From assembly GCA_015680685.1 (NCBI GenBank), contig MNCI01016148.1, positions 499,925 through 556,310 of the forward strand: DNA of 56,386 bases. Direction: 5' to 3'. The stretch comes from Gnetum montanum. Lineage: Eukaryota > Streptophyta > Gnetopsida > Gnetales > Gnetaceae. The stretch's first letter is position 1. Each line of letters starts with the position of its first letter. A program made the translations under genes and the position numbers. Positions 22,683-33,339 of this stretch are shown in pieces. The notes below the pieces were generated by a model. The model searched no databases. It worked only from the letters and a program-made list of their open reading frames with translations, and had not been told where the DNA came from.

Positions 22683-23779
22683 GATTTCAGCCTCTTTGTC
22701 ATGGTCCTGTGAGTTATGCATTTCATTTTTGTTTTGTTTTAATTGCTTAGCTAGTGGTTTAGGTAGTATCATTCTTGGCAAGTAATTTTGGGATTTTTAG
22801 ATTGCTCTTATTGTTCTTGTTGCCCAATAGGAATTTCTGTTAAAATTTTGCCATAGAAGCGCTTGTGTTCAAAAAGCCTTGAGAGCATTTTAGTAGTAAA
22901 TTTCGTTATTGTGCAACGTTTGGGAACTGCTATTGGATTGTTGGAAGAGAGCCTCTGTTTGTAGTCACGCCGTGGAACAATTTGGTAGTCGAGAGGGTTC
23001 AGAAAATCTTTGGTATTTTGATGGGACCAGAATAGCTTCTTTTTATCTTTAGAGTGATTTTCCGTGTTATTTCAATCAGAAATTGTCAAGTCTTTTAAAG
23101 GTTCTGTTTAAATGCAATCGTTGACATCTACTGTCTAGCCAAAATGGAGTCTCGTACATGGTAGTTTACGCAGCAATTTTTGGTAGTACAGTAGGATTGT
23201 CTTGAAGATATTGCTTGTTTGAGTCTTGGAAGTTTGAACAATTCATAGATATTGAATTTGGAATAGCTTTATTGCGAAGTGTTTACTCGTGTCATTTTAC
23301 CTTGTTTAAATATTTGAGGTCCACACAAATCTGCTTTCTTTTCTTTCTGTCTATTTCCTTTGAATCTTGCTCTATTTCTAGTTTTCTTGTGGAACTATAT
23401 ATCTCTCTCTGGGGAAAATTAGGAGTAGATTTGCGGAGTTGTGCTCAAATGTTTATGCAAAATTTTACTTGTTACAAGCAGGTATTATAGGGACCGCATA
23501 GACTAGGTAGTTTGAACAAAATAGGAAACTCTCAATAACTCACAGTACTTGATAAAGTTGGCTGAATCTCTTAAAGTAAGTCATTTGTATTTCACACACA
23601 CGCAATCGTTACATTGCACACAACCGCACGCCGCAACAGCACACACACATACTCACATTAACTACTGAGTTATTTGGAGGTATCTGGGCCTTGGTGTTGC
23701 CAGAGACCAGCAGGCACCTAAATCCTGTTCGAGGACACTCGTTGGCGGTCGCGTCCCAAACGGTCGCCAACAGTTCTTT

Positions 23780-23796
23780 TGGCGCTAGAAGGAGGG
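23780..23796 (+). other. Primer-binding site of C
   Basis: TGGCGCTAGAAGGAGGG lies eight bases after the LTR end. Tat-B has TGGAGCTAGAAGGAGGG and Tat-A TGGCACTAGACGAAGGG at the same place, so all three Tat-like elements use one primer type. I do not assign the tRNA from memory. Confidence 0.8.
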
Positions 23797-23889
23797 CTGA
23801 AAATTAAGCCTCTAGGTTCATAAGCCTTATACTTTTAGTACATCAACAATTATTTGTAAGGCTTAAGAATTAGATACTATTTTCAGTTC

Positions 23890-24672
23890 ATGACCAAGAA
23901 ATTTCATAGTTTGGAAAGTTTCAAAGTTTCAAAAGATATTCTAGATTCTAAGACTGATTCTTCATCAGAAGAAGAACAAAAGAAAGTTTCTGAATTGGGA
24001 ACAAGTAGTGGAGTGAAAACTAGAAGATCAAGAAGATCACCCATTATATCTGGTTTATCAATTCGTAAGAGAAGATCTAGAAAGTCTAAGAGTTCAACAT
24101 TTCAAAGGAATAGGATGGCAAATCCTTGGCAAGGAGTTACACCATTAGGATTTCAAAATTACAATGATATTCCTAAGGTAGTTTACAAATATTTGCCTGA
24201 GCCTTTCATTCCTGGAAAAGCTTATTTAGCTGAAGAATATATTCACATGTTTGAGTTAGCTTTAGCTCATGCAAATATTCAACATGAAGATCAAGCTTGT
24301 AGGTTGTTTGTATCAAATCTAAAGGATATGGCTCAGATTTGGTATTCAAACTTACCAAGTAATAGTATTACAAGTTGGGATGACATGAAGAATCTTTTCT
24401 TGGCCCAGTTTGGTAATCAATTAGATCAACAACAACTATACTGTGGGCTGATACAAGCTAAGCAAGGAGTTAAAGAGTCAATTAGAGATTTCAACATTAA
24501 GTTTCAACGAATTTGTGGACTCTTTCAAAGGCAATATAGGCCATCAGAAGAAATGCTTAAGGAAACTTATCTTAAGGCTGTCAACCCCAACATTTCAATT
24601 TGGTTAAGGAGAACTCCAAACTTAACTACACTAAATGACTACTTTAGTGAAGCTATACAGTTAGAAAAATAG
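23890..24672 (+). CDS. gag: C Gag protein, 260 residues
   Basis: The first ATG after the leader opens a frame ending at TAG 24670-24672. The N-terminal ~75 residues are S/K/R-rich (SSSEEEQKK, SRRSP, RKRRSRKSK). Residues ~95-230 match the retrotransposon-gag fold: FIPGKAYLAEEYIHMF, CRLFVSNLKDMAQIWYSNLP, SWDDMKNLFLAQFG. Gag would form the cytoplasmic particle that packages RNA. No CCHC zinc knuckle is seen. The next frame (24673-26073) continues in the same phase, so one fused Gag-Pro would result if the TAG were read through or were once CAG. Confidence 0.85.
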   Translation: MTKKFHSLESFKVSKDILDSKTDSSSEEEQKKVSELGTSSGVKTRRSRRSPIISGLSIRKRRSRKSKSSTFQRNRMANPWQGVTPLGFQNYNDIPKVVYKYLPEPFIPGKAYLAEEYIHMFELALAHANIQHEDQACRLFVSNLKDMAQIWYSNLPSNSITSWDDMKNLFLAQFGNQLDQQQLYCGLIQAKQGVKESIRDFNIKFQRICGLFQRQYRPSEEMLKETYLKAVNPNISIWLRRTPNLTTLNDYFSEAIQLEK

Positions 24673-26073
24673 TTGAACTTGAATCCTGAAGAAAATATTG
24701 CAATTCAAAAAAGAGAAGAAAGAGTTATGATTCCTATGCAAGATTTTGCTCAATTTAAAGCTTTACCAGGTCCATCTCATGTTAAGAAAGAGCAAGAACA
24801 TGAAAGAGTAGGATCTGAAAAAGGACAATTAATGAGAGATATGTCTAACAAAATAGTGAAGCTTGAAAAAGCATTGGCAAGAGTTAATATCAAGGAAGAA
24901 AGGAAAAATAGAAAGCATAAACATCAAGACACTAAGTTAGTAGAAGATGAGGATGAAAGTGATCTTATTATGTCCAACTTTCTTGATATTGAATCTGATA
25001 ATGAGTTATCTAGTGTTCACTATGCAAGTAAATCTTCTAGCAATGGATCTAGTGATACTTCTTCTCTATCAAGTTCTGAAGAAGATATGTCTTCAGATGA
25101 AGAATGTAATAACAATGAGGAAAATGGATATAGTCTTCGATCTAAGGAAAGACTAACTACTTCTAGACCCCCAAATGTTATTACTGATCCATCTACTAAG
25201 AGAAAAGCTTTTGAGCCAAGTAGAAAGGATAAGAATAAAGGTAAAGACAATCAAGTGGAGCAAAGCACTCCAAATCAGTCTTTTAATAAATGGATAAAGA
25301 GATCAAGCTTTATTGGTGATGGAGAATATGATTTGATTGAAGACCTTAAACATGTTAAGGCCAATATTAGCTTCTATCAGTTGCTTCAAATAGGAGATCA
25401 GCAAAGAAAGGCCTTAGAGTTCATTAAAGGTAAAAGGAGAGTTAGAGAATCAGAGTTAAGTTATGTATCTAATAATGATGAGAAATTGAAGACCTCATAT
25501 GATAAGGAAACTCCTCCTTTTATTTTGACAATGAAATTAAATGATAAATACTTACACAATTGCTTGGTTGATTCTGGAGCTACGTCTACTATAATGCCAT
25601 TGTCTATATGTAAGAAACTTGGTTTGATTCCTGAAAAGTCAAATAAGAAGATCGTTCAAGTGGATAAAAGTAGAGTGAAGATTGTGGGTCAATTGCCAAA
25701 TGTTCTATTGGAAATTGCTTCTGAACCCCGTATCAGAAGTAGAGTAACTATTCAAGTGGAAGAAATACCAGATTTACATAGTCTCTTATTGAGTAGAAGT
25801 TGGAGCAAGAATTTTTCAGGTTACATATCAACCTATTATTCTCACATGTGGTTACCTTGGAAAGGAGAACCGAATCAAATATACATTTATAGTGAACCTT
25901 TCATGATGGATAACATTACTTCAAATAGAAAAAATAAGAGTGTTGAAAAAGGATATGTTGAAAAAAAAATTTGTACACTCCAAGAAAATGAGGATTCACT
26001 TGAGAAAGAAGACGAGAGGGTTAGAGATATGAGGATTCCTACTAGCAGAATCCTCCCCATTCTCTTCCCATAG
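24673..26073 (+). CDS. C Gag C-terminus and aspartic protease, ~466 codons
   Basis: Continues Gag in frame after the TAG. The first part is highly charged (EEDMSSDEECNNNEENG near residues 135-150) and probably disordered. The protease lies at about residues 285-395: HNCLVDSGATSTIMPLS carries the D-S-G catalytic triplet, and LLLSRSWSKNFSGY plus YSHMWLPWKGEPNQIYI follow as in plant gypsy proteases. The frame ends RILPILFP. It has no ATG of its own at the join. There is no sign of RT downstream: only 216 bases remain before the 3' LTR. One uninterrupted frame of this length in an otherwise ruined neighbourhood supports recent mobility. Confidence 0.85.
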   Translation: MNLNPEENIAIQKREERVMIPMQDFAQFKALPGPSHVKKEQEHERVGSEKGQLMRDMSNKIVKLEKALARVNIKEERKNRKHKHQDTKLVEDEDESDLIMSNFLDIESDNELSSVHYASKSSSNGSSDTSSLSSSEEDMSSDEECNNNEENGYSLRSKERLTTSRPPNVITDPSTKRKAFEPSRKDKNKGKDNQVEQSTPNQSFNKWIKRSSFIGDGEYDLIEDLKHVKANISFYQLLQIGDQQRKALEFIKGKRRVRESELSYVSNNDEKLKTSYDKETPPFILTMKLNDKYLHNCLVDSGATSTIMPLSICKKLGLIPEKSNKKIVQVDKSRVKIVGQLPNVLLEIASEPRIRSRVTIQVEEIPDLHSLLLSRSWSKNFSGYISTYYSHMWLPWKGEPNQIYIYSEPFMMDNITSNRKNKSVEKGYVEKKICTLQENEDSLEKEDERVRDMRIPTSRILPILFP

Positions 26074-26289
26074 TTCATGAATAAAGGACTTAATAATGTA
26101 CAGTTTGTTATGTGCAGTTTGTTTTGTTAGGAATGAGGTTTTTATAACACCAAACCTTATGTTTGATGGAAATGTTCCTCCAAAAAGATTTATCAGTTTA
26201 GATGTAAGAATTCAATAAAAGCTTTAGTACAGTTCAGTTTCAAAATGAGGCTGCATAAATTTCTTTATGCTTTTTTAAGGGGGTAGAAA
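26074..26289 (+). other. C 3' untranslated region and polypurine tract
   Basis: Short AT-rich leader to the LTR. AAGGGGGTAGAAA at 26277-26289 touches the LTR start and is the polypurine tract. An AATAAA at about 26214 is present. Confidence 0.8.
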
Positions 26290-29269
26290 TGTTGGCACAT
26301 TTAGCCATTTCATGGAACAGTATGGTTCTGAGATTAGAGATGGTCCGAAGCTTCTTGTCGTGCATGAAGCATTTGGAGGATGGAAACCTGAGTCTAGTGT
26401 TCTAAGATATGATTTTAGAAACAAGGGCTATATTTGGTAGACGCTAATAAGAAATCAAGATTTTTAAGACATTGGCATGAATCAGGTTTATTTATTTTAT
26501 AATCAGTGCATCCAAAGTTGTGTAAGGACGCCACGAGGTAGAGTAAAATCCATGATGCTCAGTACCTTGGATATAGGATGAAAAAGATGGTTGTTGGTAT
26601 GAGGATTATTGGCATCTGTGTTTGCAAATGTTGTCAGCTGCCAAGCTAAGGCATTTATCAACAATTCTAAGTTTCAAATTCGAAAAATAAAATTAATAGA
26701 TTGTATGAATAATAAAATGGAGAAATTATCAGTGGATGTTTGCAAAATTGTTATTTTAAAATTGAGTATAGAAAATAAAAATTTTGCAAATGGAACAATT
26801 GGCATAGAAGACGATGTTGAATCGGAAGCTCCTGTAGTCAATTCTTGGACATTTCAACAACATGAAAAAGACAATAAATATCGTCCATGGCAGGGCATCT
26901 ACAATCATAATTCAAAACGCGAATAGTCATAGTCTCTGATCATCAGTAGCAACAGTAGAACTCGAACACAGACATTTTTTTTGTGAGCAGCTCAGTGTTG
27001 TAGCAGCAGAATGTTGTGCGGCCGCCATGCGAAGCCCAAGCAAAAACAAAATTCGGAAGAAGCAACAAAACTCCTCGCGAATCACAGAAAATGCAAATGC
27101 AAGGAAAGGAGGTACATATGAAAACCAACAGTAGCAGCGGTTGACAGAGTTCAAGGCTGGCGCGGTTGGCCGAAAAAATATGGTGGGTGCCGCTGAAGAG
27201 GACGACGTCAACAGAAATCGCGAACGGCAGCAAAAAGGACTGCGTGGATCGGGCTGAGGGTTGTTGTGGGTGACTTGCGGAGGAGTCAGCAGCGTGCGCG
27301 GCCACAGGAGTTACAGAACAACGAACCGATGATGGCCGCGACGAGGTAGAGGATGCACAGTTCTGGGCGCACGAGAGCTGATTTTCGCAGGCAGAGGCAT
27401 AGGCGGGGGTTCGGCCAGAGGAGGCAGAGATCGCGGGCGTGAACGGCGGTTAGGAGAGTGGGCCTCCAAAAACAACACCATGTACAAGGAATAGCACAAC
27501 TACTTCCACGAACCTCGCTACCCTGGCATTTGGTCATAACTGTTTGCAGTTTGGTCATGGCATGGAAACCCTAACAGAACCTGCTGTTTGGATTCTACCG
27601 TGCCATTCCTCATGGCGATGCAGATGCAGGAGTGATTACCAGAGCACTGACAAGTACGGAGTTGCTGTCTACACCCGCTGCTTACATGTGACGTTAAGCT
27701 CCGAGTTTAGAGAAGATATCGCTGCAATGGTAAGGGTGGTTAAGGCAAAAACATTGATAATGGACACATCACGGATCAACTGGAAACACATTAGTAGTTT
27801 GGGTTGTTAAATTAAGTTAAGAAATATACCTATTGAATTGTTGTTTTTTGTTTTATCATTAAAGTGGCATCCTTTCCTTATCCACTTTAAAATGGGTTAT
27901 TTTTATTCACAAAGAAAAGAGGTTTGTGGGATATTTATATAACATAGACATTTGGCTATTATTCCTATGGAAGTTGTAACTTCCTATGATAGTTACAACT
28001 ATAATATTGATAATTAATTTTAATTTGGATTATCATGANNNNNNNNNNNNNNNNNNNNNNNNNNNNNNNNNNNNNNNNNNNNNNNNNNNNNNNNNNNNNN
28101 NNNNNNNNNNNNNNNNNNNNNNNNNNNNNNNNNNNNNNNNNNNNNNNNNNNNNNNNNNNNNNNNNNNNNNNNNNNNNNNNNNNNNNNNNNNNNNNNNNNN
28201 NNNNNNNNNNNNNNNNNNNNNNNNNNNNNNNNNNNNNNNNNNNNNNNNNNNNNNNNNNNNNNNNNNNNNNNNNNNNNNNNNNNNNNNNNNNNNNNNNNNN
28301 NNNNNNNNNNNNNNNNNNNNNNNNNNNNNNNNNNNNNNNNNNNNNNNNNNNNNNNNNNNNNNNNNNNNNNNNNNNNNNNNNNNNNNNNNNNNNNNNNNNN
28401 NNNNNNNNNNNNNNNNNNNNNNNNNNNNNNNNNNNNNNNNNNNNNNNNNNNNNNNNNNNNNNNNNNNNNNNNNNNNNNNNNNNNNNNNNNNNNNNNNNNN
28501 NNNNNNNNNNNNNNNNNNNNNNNNNNNNNNNNNNNNNNNNNNNNNNNNNNNNNNNNNNNNNNNNNNNNNNNNNNNNNNNNNNNNNNNNNNNNNNNNNNNN
28601 NNNNNNNNNNNNNNNNNNNNNNNNNNNNNNNNNNNNNNNNNNNNNNNNNNNNNNNNNNNNNNNNNNNNNNNNNNNNNNNNNNNNNNNNNNNNNNNNNNNN
28701 NNNNNNNNNNNNNNNNNNNNNNNNNNNNNNNNNNNNNNNNNNNNNNNNNNNNNNNNNNNNNNNNNNNNNNNNNNNNNNNNNNNNNNNNNNNNNNNNNNNN
28801 NNNNNNNNNNNNNNNNNNNNNNNNNNNNNNNNNNNNNNNNNNNNNNNNNNNNNNNNNNNNNNNNNNNNNNNNNNNNNNNNNNNNNNTGCTCTATTTCTAG
28901 TTTTCTTGTGGAACTATATCTCTCTCTGGGGAAAATTAGGAGTAGATTTGCGGAGTTGTGCTCAAATGTTTATGCAAAATTTTATTTGTTACAAGCAGGT
29001 ATTATAGGAACCGCGTAGACTAGGTAGTTTGAACAAAATAGGAAACTATAAATAACTCACAGTACTGGACAAAGTTGGCTGAATCTCTTTAAAGTAAAGT
29101 CATTTGTAGTTCACACACAACCGCATGCCGCAACAGCACACACACATACTCACATTAAATACTGAGTTATTTAGAGGTATCTGGGCCTTGGTGTAGCCAG
29201 AGACCAACAGGCACCTAAATCCTGTTCGAGGACACTCGTTGGCGGTCGCGTCCCAAACGGTCGCCAACA
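26290..29269 (+). repeat. 3' LTR of C (contains assembly gap)
   Basis: Matches 20528-23772 with scattered substitutions up to 28038 and again from 28887. It repeats the open frame (26609-26926) and the GC-rich block (26927-27560). It ends CCAACA followed by the GCTGG duplication. Confidence 0.92.
28039..28886. other. Assembly gap, 848 Ns
   Basis: The flanks match 5' LTR positions 22276 and 23368, so 1091 bp would be expected if the 3' LTR is collinear. The gap is therefore undersized by about 243 bases, or the copy has a deletion. The TATA box and G-box of this LTR lie in the gap. Any open frame across the Ns is meaningless. Confidence 0.95.
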
Positions 29270-30456
29270 GCTGGGCGTATATGCTCCATACGCTAGACAA
29301 CAGGTGGTCAAGAAGGAAAGATTTTGACCTATATTTTGATGTATGAAGTCAATTTTGACCATGGATCTAGATGCCTGATGTCCTAAGGATGTTTCTTGTT
29401 GAATTTGGGCTCATTTGGCCTTGATTTAAAAAGGTTTTGGGAGGCCTGAAGTTGAGCATGCTGGCCACACACTAGGCGTATAGGCTAGTGTGTGAGCATG
29501 AAAAATAAAATTTAGGAATTAGATCTAGTATGCTAGGGTATGTACACTGATCCTTGAGTCTTGGTGGTCCTCCAGGTCATCTAGGAGCTAATTTTAACTT
29601 CGTTTCGATGGATTTTTGGGCTCATCTCTGAGGTGCATGCTAGCTGTACGCTGGGCGTATAGGCTAGTGTGTGAGGCCAAAAATGATAATTTTGATGTCC
29701 AAAATGGAAGTTTTCAAAGCTTTTGATGATGTATACTAGATGCCCATGTCCTGAGGGTCAAGCCCATGCCAAAACATTTCCCAAAAGTTCCCGTTTGACC
29801 TTGTCCTTGGTGCCACATGTTGGGCATGCAGGATGTACATGCTCAGCGTGTGAACTTTCAAATGCATGATTTCATGGTCAAAACTTGATTTTCTTGAGCC
29901 CATGATGATGAATAAAAATTTCCCTATCTCTAAGAGTTGATGCCTTGTGAAAATATTACTCCAAAGTGCCTGTTTTTGGTCACCTTTAAAGTCATATGCT
30001 GGGCGTACACGTTGGGCGTACACGCTGGGCGTGTGAGCCAGCATGTGGGTAGGAAATTACCTGTTTGGTGCCAAACATTTGATTGTTAGGAGCCTGAGAC
30101 CTAACTAGGACCTTAGGTAAGGTCATGAGGAGTCTAGACCTTTGATTATGACCTTTTTTGATGAGTTTTTGAGGCTCAAAAGTTGTTGCACCCTGGGCCA
30201 TACGCTGGGCATGTATAGGCTAGCGTACAGGATGCATACTTAGTGAAAACCAAGTATTTTGAGCTCAAAATTGGCCAGGTTTGATGCCATATGTCATTGT
30301 AGTATTCTATGGATCCTAGGGAACCATTTCTTGCTTAGTTTGACTCCATTTGAAGCTGTCTGTGAGGTCCTCAAGCTTAAGTCATGTTGGGGAGCATCAT
30401 GACTTAGCTTGATTTTTGTCGGATAAGTGCTAAGCTTAGAATTTTGTGGTGTTTCA
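29270..30456 (-). repeat. 3' LTR of Tat-B, right part
   Basis: Starts with the second GCTGG and continues the LTR to GTGGTGTTTCA at 30456, matching 37449-38635. It holds repeated CGCTGGGCGTA words, including TACGCTGGGCGTA (29647-29659) and CACGCTGGGCGTG (30021-30033), both hyphenated palindromes. Open frames here have no recognisable motif. Confidence 0.9.
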
Positions 30457-30510
30457 TTGGTCCCTCTTTGTTGGTTCTTGGAGGAATCGACCCGAGAAGC
30501 ATTGACAAAG
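30457..30510 (-). other. Polypurine tract and hairpin upstream of the Tat-B 3' LTR
   Basis: On minus, ACAAAGAGGGACCAA (30457-30471) abuts TGAAACACC. The + strand CTTTGT at 30466-30471 can pair with ACAAAG at 30505-30510, and TTCT with AGAA inside. The stem is less perfect than in Tat-A, but position and outer base pairs agree. Confidence 0.65.
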
Positions 30511-31597
30511 AAGTACAAAACATCACAAGCAACTTGGTAGGAATATTGTCCCTTGGCACTTGGCTAGATGTCATCGCATCATGTTCAGTAGTACATGGGA
30601 TTGGGGAAATGAAGTTTGTAGCTAGATAGGGAAATGGAAATTGTGGGAATTGGGAACTGATCAAGGGATTGTGCATGGTGAAGAGGATGCTCTAGTGTGT
30701 ATATTGGTCATGTTGATCCTCGTCAATAGCCATTTTCTAGCAGACTTGGAACCAAGACATGAGGTGTATGTCCTTTGGCAGAACAAGACTCTTGTTTAGT
30801 GTTTAAGAGGACTTGTTGGCACAACCAAAGCCACGTGATGATGTGTTTCATTCTTTGAAGAAACAGGGCCTTTTTTTAGTGTTAAAGGGAACCTGTTGGC
30901 AAAGAGCCAAAGCCACGCAATGAGATGTTACTTGAGTGTTTGAGACATGAGTACTTGCTTCCAAGACAACTGCCTTCCCACCTGGGGCTTGTATGGGAAG
31001 TGCTAAGGGTCTTGTGTTTCTTTTTGGTTTCTTTTTGCTCTTTACTCTTTTATTATTTTTTTTTCTTTTTCTTTTTCTTTATTTTTTGTTTCTTTTTATT
31101 TTTTTTTAAAGAGCTTTGTTTTGATCTTGTACTCATGCTCAAGTGCCATGTTGTGTGTTGCAACTGTTTAAAAGTGTTGCAGTGTGCAATGGTGTGCTCA
31201 ATGTTTCGGGATGCACTGGGTCTTTCTGGGGTGTAACTGAGTAGAGTATGTTGAGGAATGGATGGGAAATGTAATAGGAAATGTACGAGTGAATGGCTTG
31301 ATTAACCTTGTTATGTGTGTTAGGAACAATGTGGTACCTTGCTGTTGTGATGAGGTGCATTCTCATACGAACACCTCTAAGTGTCATCCTGCAAACACAA
31401 CTCCAAGAAGACAAGAAAACCACGAGTGAGTAAGTAAGCTTCAACTTGAATAGCAATTGATGAAACAAAGGCATGAGATGATATTTTAGGAACTGAATAT
31501 GAATGGTAGTAATGTTGTTAGGATCAACTGATGATGAATGAGGCAGTGGCTCTGATGAAGTTTGAATGCAGCTATAGATCGGGAGGTCTAGAGATGA
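30511..31597 (-). other. Tat-B 3' untranslated region
   Basis: No gene is visible. A T-rich run (31040-31110 on +, A/G-rich on minus) and two near repeats of ACAAGACTCTTGTTTAGTG / CAGGGCCTTTTTTTAGTG (near 30780-30900) are the only structure seen. The 155-codon minus frame at 31139-31606 shows no motif. Confidence 0.45.
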
Positions 31598-31905
31598 AGC
31601 TACCATTTTATAGTCGTAGCAGGCTATCGTGGGTTAGTTTTATATCATAACCCATTGGACATTGCCAGTTTAATGTCGTAGCAGATGGTACATTGCTAGT
31701 TTATAGTCTTGGTGGACTGTGGAGAGGCAAACCAGTTTATAGTCTTAGCGGACTCTAGCGAACAAAACTATGGCAGTTTAATGTCTTACTAGATGGGTGC
31801 TAGTTTATTGTCATTACGGACGAACTGTGGTGTCAGTTTATCATCATGACACTTGGACGAGGATTAGATGTGTTAGTTGTGGTATCAGTTTATTGTCATA
31901 ATTCC
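31598..31905 (-). repeat. Degenerate tandem array in the Tat-B 3' region
   Basis: About nine units of 26-52 bp share a core such as CAGTTTAATGTCGTAGCAGA or CTAGTTTATAGTCTT. The core is the same as in the Tat-A array at 16020-16259 and in two isolated copies inside Tat-B gag-pro (near 33455 and 33540). Confidence 0.8.
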
Positions 31906-32492
31906 AGGACAAATCTATGGTTGCATGCGTGTGCGTCTGTATGATCCTGTAAATAAAAGCAACTAGAGAAAAAATGTTAAATAGCAACTGCAGAAAAAAT
32001 GAACTAAAATGCACCAATAAATAGAAAATATTGTGAAACAGTGGTAGTTTAAGGCCTTTTTGGGCCATGAGAGAACGCGTAGGCTAGTACAATACAAACA
32101 AACGTGACAAATGCACCGCAAAAGAATGTGAAGAGTCTATGGAGATTCGGCTTGTTTTTGGCCTCAGGGGTGCTTTGATCGTGTGGTTGTCTCCTAACTA
32201 GATGTGGTTTTGGAAGCGTTTTAGGCTTAGGCTCCACTTGGAGGCTTATGATTTTTTCCACTCATTCAGGTGTTTTAGCTTTAAATACTGTGTTGATTGC
32301 CACTTGTCTGGGCATTTTAGCTCTAGATGTTGTGTTTTTTGCCATGTGTGTTGCTTCAAGAGGCTCCTCTTTCAAGACCTGTGACATGTCCATGTTGTAG
32401 TCAGCTTGAAAGGGAGTGTTGTCACCATGTATAATGACTTGTCCACCTTTGTATGAAAGGTAGATTTCTTGATGTATCGGTGAGGAAAAGGC
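31906..32492 (-). pseudogene. Tail downstream of the Tat-B protease
   Basis: A minus open frame at 32049-32261 reads KPKTLPKPHLVRRQPHDQST and then a hydrophobic run RLFTFFCGAFVTFVCIVLAY. A second frame (31844-32068) is also hydrophobic. RT should follow here in an autonomous element but does not. The hydrophobic run could be one membrane segment or simply translated AT-rich DNA; I cannot decide. Confidence 0.3.
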
Positions 32493-32956
32493 TCATTGTT
32501 GTGCTAGCCAAGGTCTACCAAGAATCATGTTGAAACTAGGCATCTCTTCTATGATAGTGAATTCCGCACTCATGGGGAATTGTTCTTTTGCCACAAAGGC
32601 TAAGTTGATTGTGCCCTTAACTATGACATGTGATCCATTGAAAGATTTTAAATACGTAGTTTCTGTTGGCATGATCTCATTTGCCATGCCTAGTTTGTCG
32701 ATGATGTAGTATAGAACAACATTTGTTGCCACACCATCATCAACATGCACTCTGCGAATGGTACATTGTCCAACACGTATGCTAATTGACAATGGAGCTG
32801 TTGTGACCTCACCTCATTCAAGGTGACTTTAACTATATCATCGCAGAAGGCTAAGGTGTTTGAACCCAATCCTTGTGGTGTGTGTTTTAAAATCGTTCCA
32901 CGGATGGATTCCATGTTAGCAGGGATGTCCTCTGTAATAGCAATGGATGCTAACAT
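32493..32956 (-). pseudogene. Tat-B aspartic protease (broken)
   Basis: VHVDDGVATNVVLYYIIDKLG near 32760-32700 sits where plant gypsy proteases have the D-S/T-G motif, and FNMILGRPWLAQQ follows at 32530-32493 as the expected flap-distal block. The catalytic triplet reads DDG rather than DSG or DTG. A frame break separates 32493-32792 from 32690-32956. The protease would cut Gag during particle maturation. Confidence 0.75.
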
Positions 32957-33339
32957 TTACGCTAAGGCTTCGCGATGAGTCGATGATGTCATGACCAGGT
33001 CATACAAGCTCATGGTTGTGTTCTTTTATTTGAGCATTTGTTTCACCTAGGCTAGTGTAGCTACAAAGTCTGTGTTATTTGCCATTGTGTTGGTTGCCTT
33101 TGTAAGGGTCAAGGGCTTGGGCCTAGTTTGTTTGGGATTAGGGGTAGGGCCCCCAGTGTTCAGTTGTTGTATACTAGGTGTGGCTTTTATTTTAGCTATG
33201 GATGTTGTTCATTATTTGTTTGTCCTCTTCTGCTACCATTTGGTAGGCTTATCGATGTTGTTGGCAAGGTTGACTCTTGAGGGAGGAGAGGTTGAGACGT
33301 TGCCTACGGTTGGGCTCAGGGTAGATTAGGGGCCATCGC

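Larger units (their letters stand above)
20528..23772 (+). repeat. 5' LTR of C
   Basis: It is 3245 bp, much longer than the internal region. In order it contains an AT-rich part with a 105-codon open frame, a GC-rich block (about 21180-21800), short direct repeats with a G-box, a TATA box, a polyadenylation signal and about 1 kb of U5-like sequence. It ends in CCAACA directly before the primer-binding site. Confidence 0.93.
20528..29269 (+). mobile_element. Element C: non-autonomous gag-protease LTR element with 3.2-kb LTRs
   Basis: The LTRs begin TGTTGGCAC and end GGTCGCCAACA, with a GCTGG duplication on both sides. The internal part (23773-26289) is only 2.5 kb, with primer site, gag, protease and polypurine tract but no RT, RNase H or integrase. 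The first ~190 bases of the two LTRs differ at six positions, far fewer than for Tat-B. It is the innermost and youngest insertion. Replication would need RT and integrase from another element. The 3' LTR contains the 848-base N gap. Confidence 0.93.

Noticed and set aside
27986-29018. Open frames of 304 and 327 codons across the N gap
   Set aside because: They consist of Ns and have no sequence content.
31139-31606. 155-codon minus frame as a host gene
   Set aside because: No motif; it lies in the Tat-B 3' untranslated region and overlaps the start of the repeat array.
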